A stretch of 6,248 nucleotides of DNA from positions 1-6,248 of the forward strand of contig CAMLCX010000301.1 in the NCBI GenBank assembly GCA_946478635.1, given 5' to 3'. Under the pieces are notes generated by a model. The model did no database searches. It was given only the letters and a program-made list of their open reading frames with translations, and was not told where the DNA came from. A program made the translations under genes and the position numbers. Origin of the DNA: an uncultured Pseudomonadota bacterium. GTDB lineage: Bacteria; Desulfobacterota_B; Binatia; UBA9968. Below, piece after piece: positions 5,142 through 6,248 of the stretch (positions within the stretch are counted from its first letter, which is position 1; each line of letters opens with the position of its first letter).

Positions 5142-6196
5142 TGGGTTCACGGAACATAAAATTCGCCGCCGTTGGTTTTCTCGCCGCGTTCGCTCTTGTG
5201 GTCCCCATCAGCGCGCAAACGTTTGCGCAGGCGAATTTTTATCAAGGTAAAAATGTTACCGTCGTCGTCGGTTCAGCTCCCGGCGGGCTCTACGATCTGT
5301 GGGGCCGCCTGTTGGCGAGAGTGATGGGGAAATACATTCCCGGCAACCCCAACATGCTGGTGCAGAATATGCCGGGGGCCGGCTCGATCGTTGCGGCCAA
5401 TTACCTTTATGGCGTGGCCAAGCCGGACGGTTTGACGATCGGTATGTTTCAGACCCATCTCTACCTGATGCAGATGGTCAGCCAACCCGAAGTCAAATTC
5501 GACGTGGGTAAACTCAACTGGCTCGGCTCCCAGGAAAAAGGCCAGATGATGCTCTATAGCCGCGCCGACTCGCCACTCAAGTCGATAGACGACATCATCA
5601 AAGCCAAAGAATCGCCGAAATGCGGCGGCTCCGGGACCGCGGATCAGACCGCGCTGTTAACGCGTCTATTGGAAGAGACCGTCGGCGCTAAATTCACTCG
5701 CGTGCTTGGCTACAAGGGCGGCAGCGAAGTGGATCTGGCGATGGAGCGCGGTGAAGTGATTTGCCGGGCGACGCGAATTACGGTTCATTTCAGCAGGGAG
5801 CCGTTTCTAAGCTGGGATAAAAAAGGTTTCGATCGTCATTTGGTGCAAGCCGGCACCAAGCGCGACCCGCGGTTGCCGGAGGTTCCAACTATCTTTGAGC
5901 TCATGGACAAATACAAAACATCCGAAGTAGGCCGCCGTTTGGCGCGAGTTGTGCTGGCGGGGGACGAGCTCGGACGACCGATGGTGGCGCCGCCGGGCGT
6001 GCCTGCCGATCGAGTAAAAATTTTGCGCGAGGCTTACGCCAGATCTTTGAAAGATCCGGATCTGATCGCGGAGGTCAACAAATCCCGCTTAGACATGGAA
6101 CCTTCGAGCGGTGAGGAAATCCAAGCCCTGTATAAAGAACTCATGGACCAGCCGCGCGAAGTGATCGAACGAGTGAAAAAGCTCGACGAGAATTAA
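5138..6196 (+). CDS. Tripartite tricarboxylate transporter substrate-binding protein (TctC/Bug family)
   Basis: A secreted, probably periplasmic, solute-binding protein of 352 residues (Bug proteins are usually about 320-330). The signal peptide spans about residues 1-32: Arg5 and Lys8, a hydrophobic run FAAVGFLAAFALVVPISA, and probable cleavage after AQA (residue 32). No lipobox cysteine is seen. The mature protein starts NFYQGKNVTVVVGSAPGG, where APGGLYD (48-53, Asp53) is the Bug pocket motif. NMPGAGSIVAANYLY (77-91) and KPDGLTIG (95-102) are also typical, as is the C-terminal APPGVPADR (284-292) before the closing helices. The PGNPNMLVQN form (68-77) marks a Bug subgroup differing from the classical citrate binders. 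The ligand, probably a carboxylate, cannot be named. It starts at GTG 5138 or ATG 5141, both within an 8-bp repeat array. It lies 35 bp after the amidohydrolase and is probably co-transcribed; no TctA or TctB gene is in the window. Confidence 0.92.
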   Translation: MMGSRNIKFAAVGFLAAFALVVPISAQTFAQANFYQGKNVTVVVGSAPGGLYDLWGRLLARVMGKYIPGNPNMLVQNMPGAGSIVAANYLYGVAKPDGLTIGMFQTHLYLMQMVSQPEVKFDVGKLNWLGSQEKGQMMLYSRADSPLKSIDDIIKAKESPKCGGSGTADQTALLTRLLEETVGAKFTRVLGYKGGSEVDLAMERGEVICRATRITVHFSREPFLSWDKKGFDRHLVQAGTKRDPRLPEVPTIFELMDKYKTSEVGRRLARVVLAGDELGRPMVAPPGVPADRVKILREAYARSLKDPDLIAEVNKSRLDMEPSSGEEIQALYKELMDQPREVIERVKKLDEN

Positions 6197-6214
6197 ATCG
6201 CTGTGGGTCATATT

Positions 6215-6248
6215 CCCCGCAGCTTGCTGCGTTGAGTTGATTTCTTTC
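6215..6248 (+). terminator. Possible intrinsic terminator / truncated CCCCGCAGCTTGCTGCG hairpin
   Basis: CGCAG (6218-6222) pairs with CTGCG (6227-6231) around a CTTG loop, 21 bases past the binding-protein stop codon. A T-rich but interrupted stretch follows (6232-6248, ending TTTCTTTC). The core resembles a dispersed palindrome, CCCCGCAGCTTGCTGCGGGG, here with its right-hand G run missing. The stem is short and the T tract is broken, so termination would be weak. The window ends here, so more of the element may lie beyond. Confidence 0.35.

Overview
The window is a moderately GC-rich bacterial chromosome segment with four protein-coding genes and no RNA genes, insertion sequences or CRISPR. 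The gene content (a GAF-type EI-Ntr protein, a D-aminoacylase-like amidohydrolase, a Bug/TctC-type binding protein) and the style of the intergenic repeats (8-bp TGGAGTNN units, a degenerate CCCCTTTTTCAAAAGG element, a CCCCGCAGCTTGCTGCG hairpin) resemble what I associate with uncultured soil or subsurface lineages around the former Deltaproteobacteria, Binatota, Rokubacteria/Methylomirabilota and Tectomicrobia. That placement is inference from general familiarity, and a phylogeny of PtsP would settle it.

Layout: positions 1-110 hold the 3' flank of ptsP, with a long imperfect hairpin at 18-62. ptsP lies on the minus strand (2510 down to 111) and encodes a complete 799-residue PEP-protein phosphotransferase of the nitrogen PTS. 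A repeat-rich divergent intergenic region follows (2511-2838). The plus strand then carries a small VOC/glyoxalase-fold protein (2839-3249), a 167-bp gap with a possible promoter and palindrome, an amidohydrolase of the D-aminoacylase type (3417-5102), and a secreted TctC/Bug-family solute-binding protein (5138-6196). The window ends in a short hairpin followed by a T-rich stretch that may terminate the operon.

How the genes work together: the amidohydrolase and the binding protein are 35 bp apart on the same strand and are probably co-transcribed. A reasonable reading is capture of an organic acid or acylated amino acid in the periplasm and hydrolysis of it (or a derivative) in the cytoplasm. 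No TctA/TctB membrane subunits are present, so the binding protein is an orphan within this window. PtsP is a regulatory phosphotransfer protein with no visible tie to the plus-strand genes beyond divergent orientation.

No clearly new multi-gene system is visible. The most interesting signals are small: the binding-protein start codon sits inside a tandem 8-bp repeat that itself supplies ribosome-binding-like GGAG motifs; the same repeat recurs as an inverted pair 2.4 kb away; the VOC gene may have a leaderless transcript; and the hairpin after ptsP is long.
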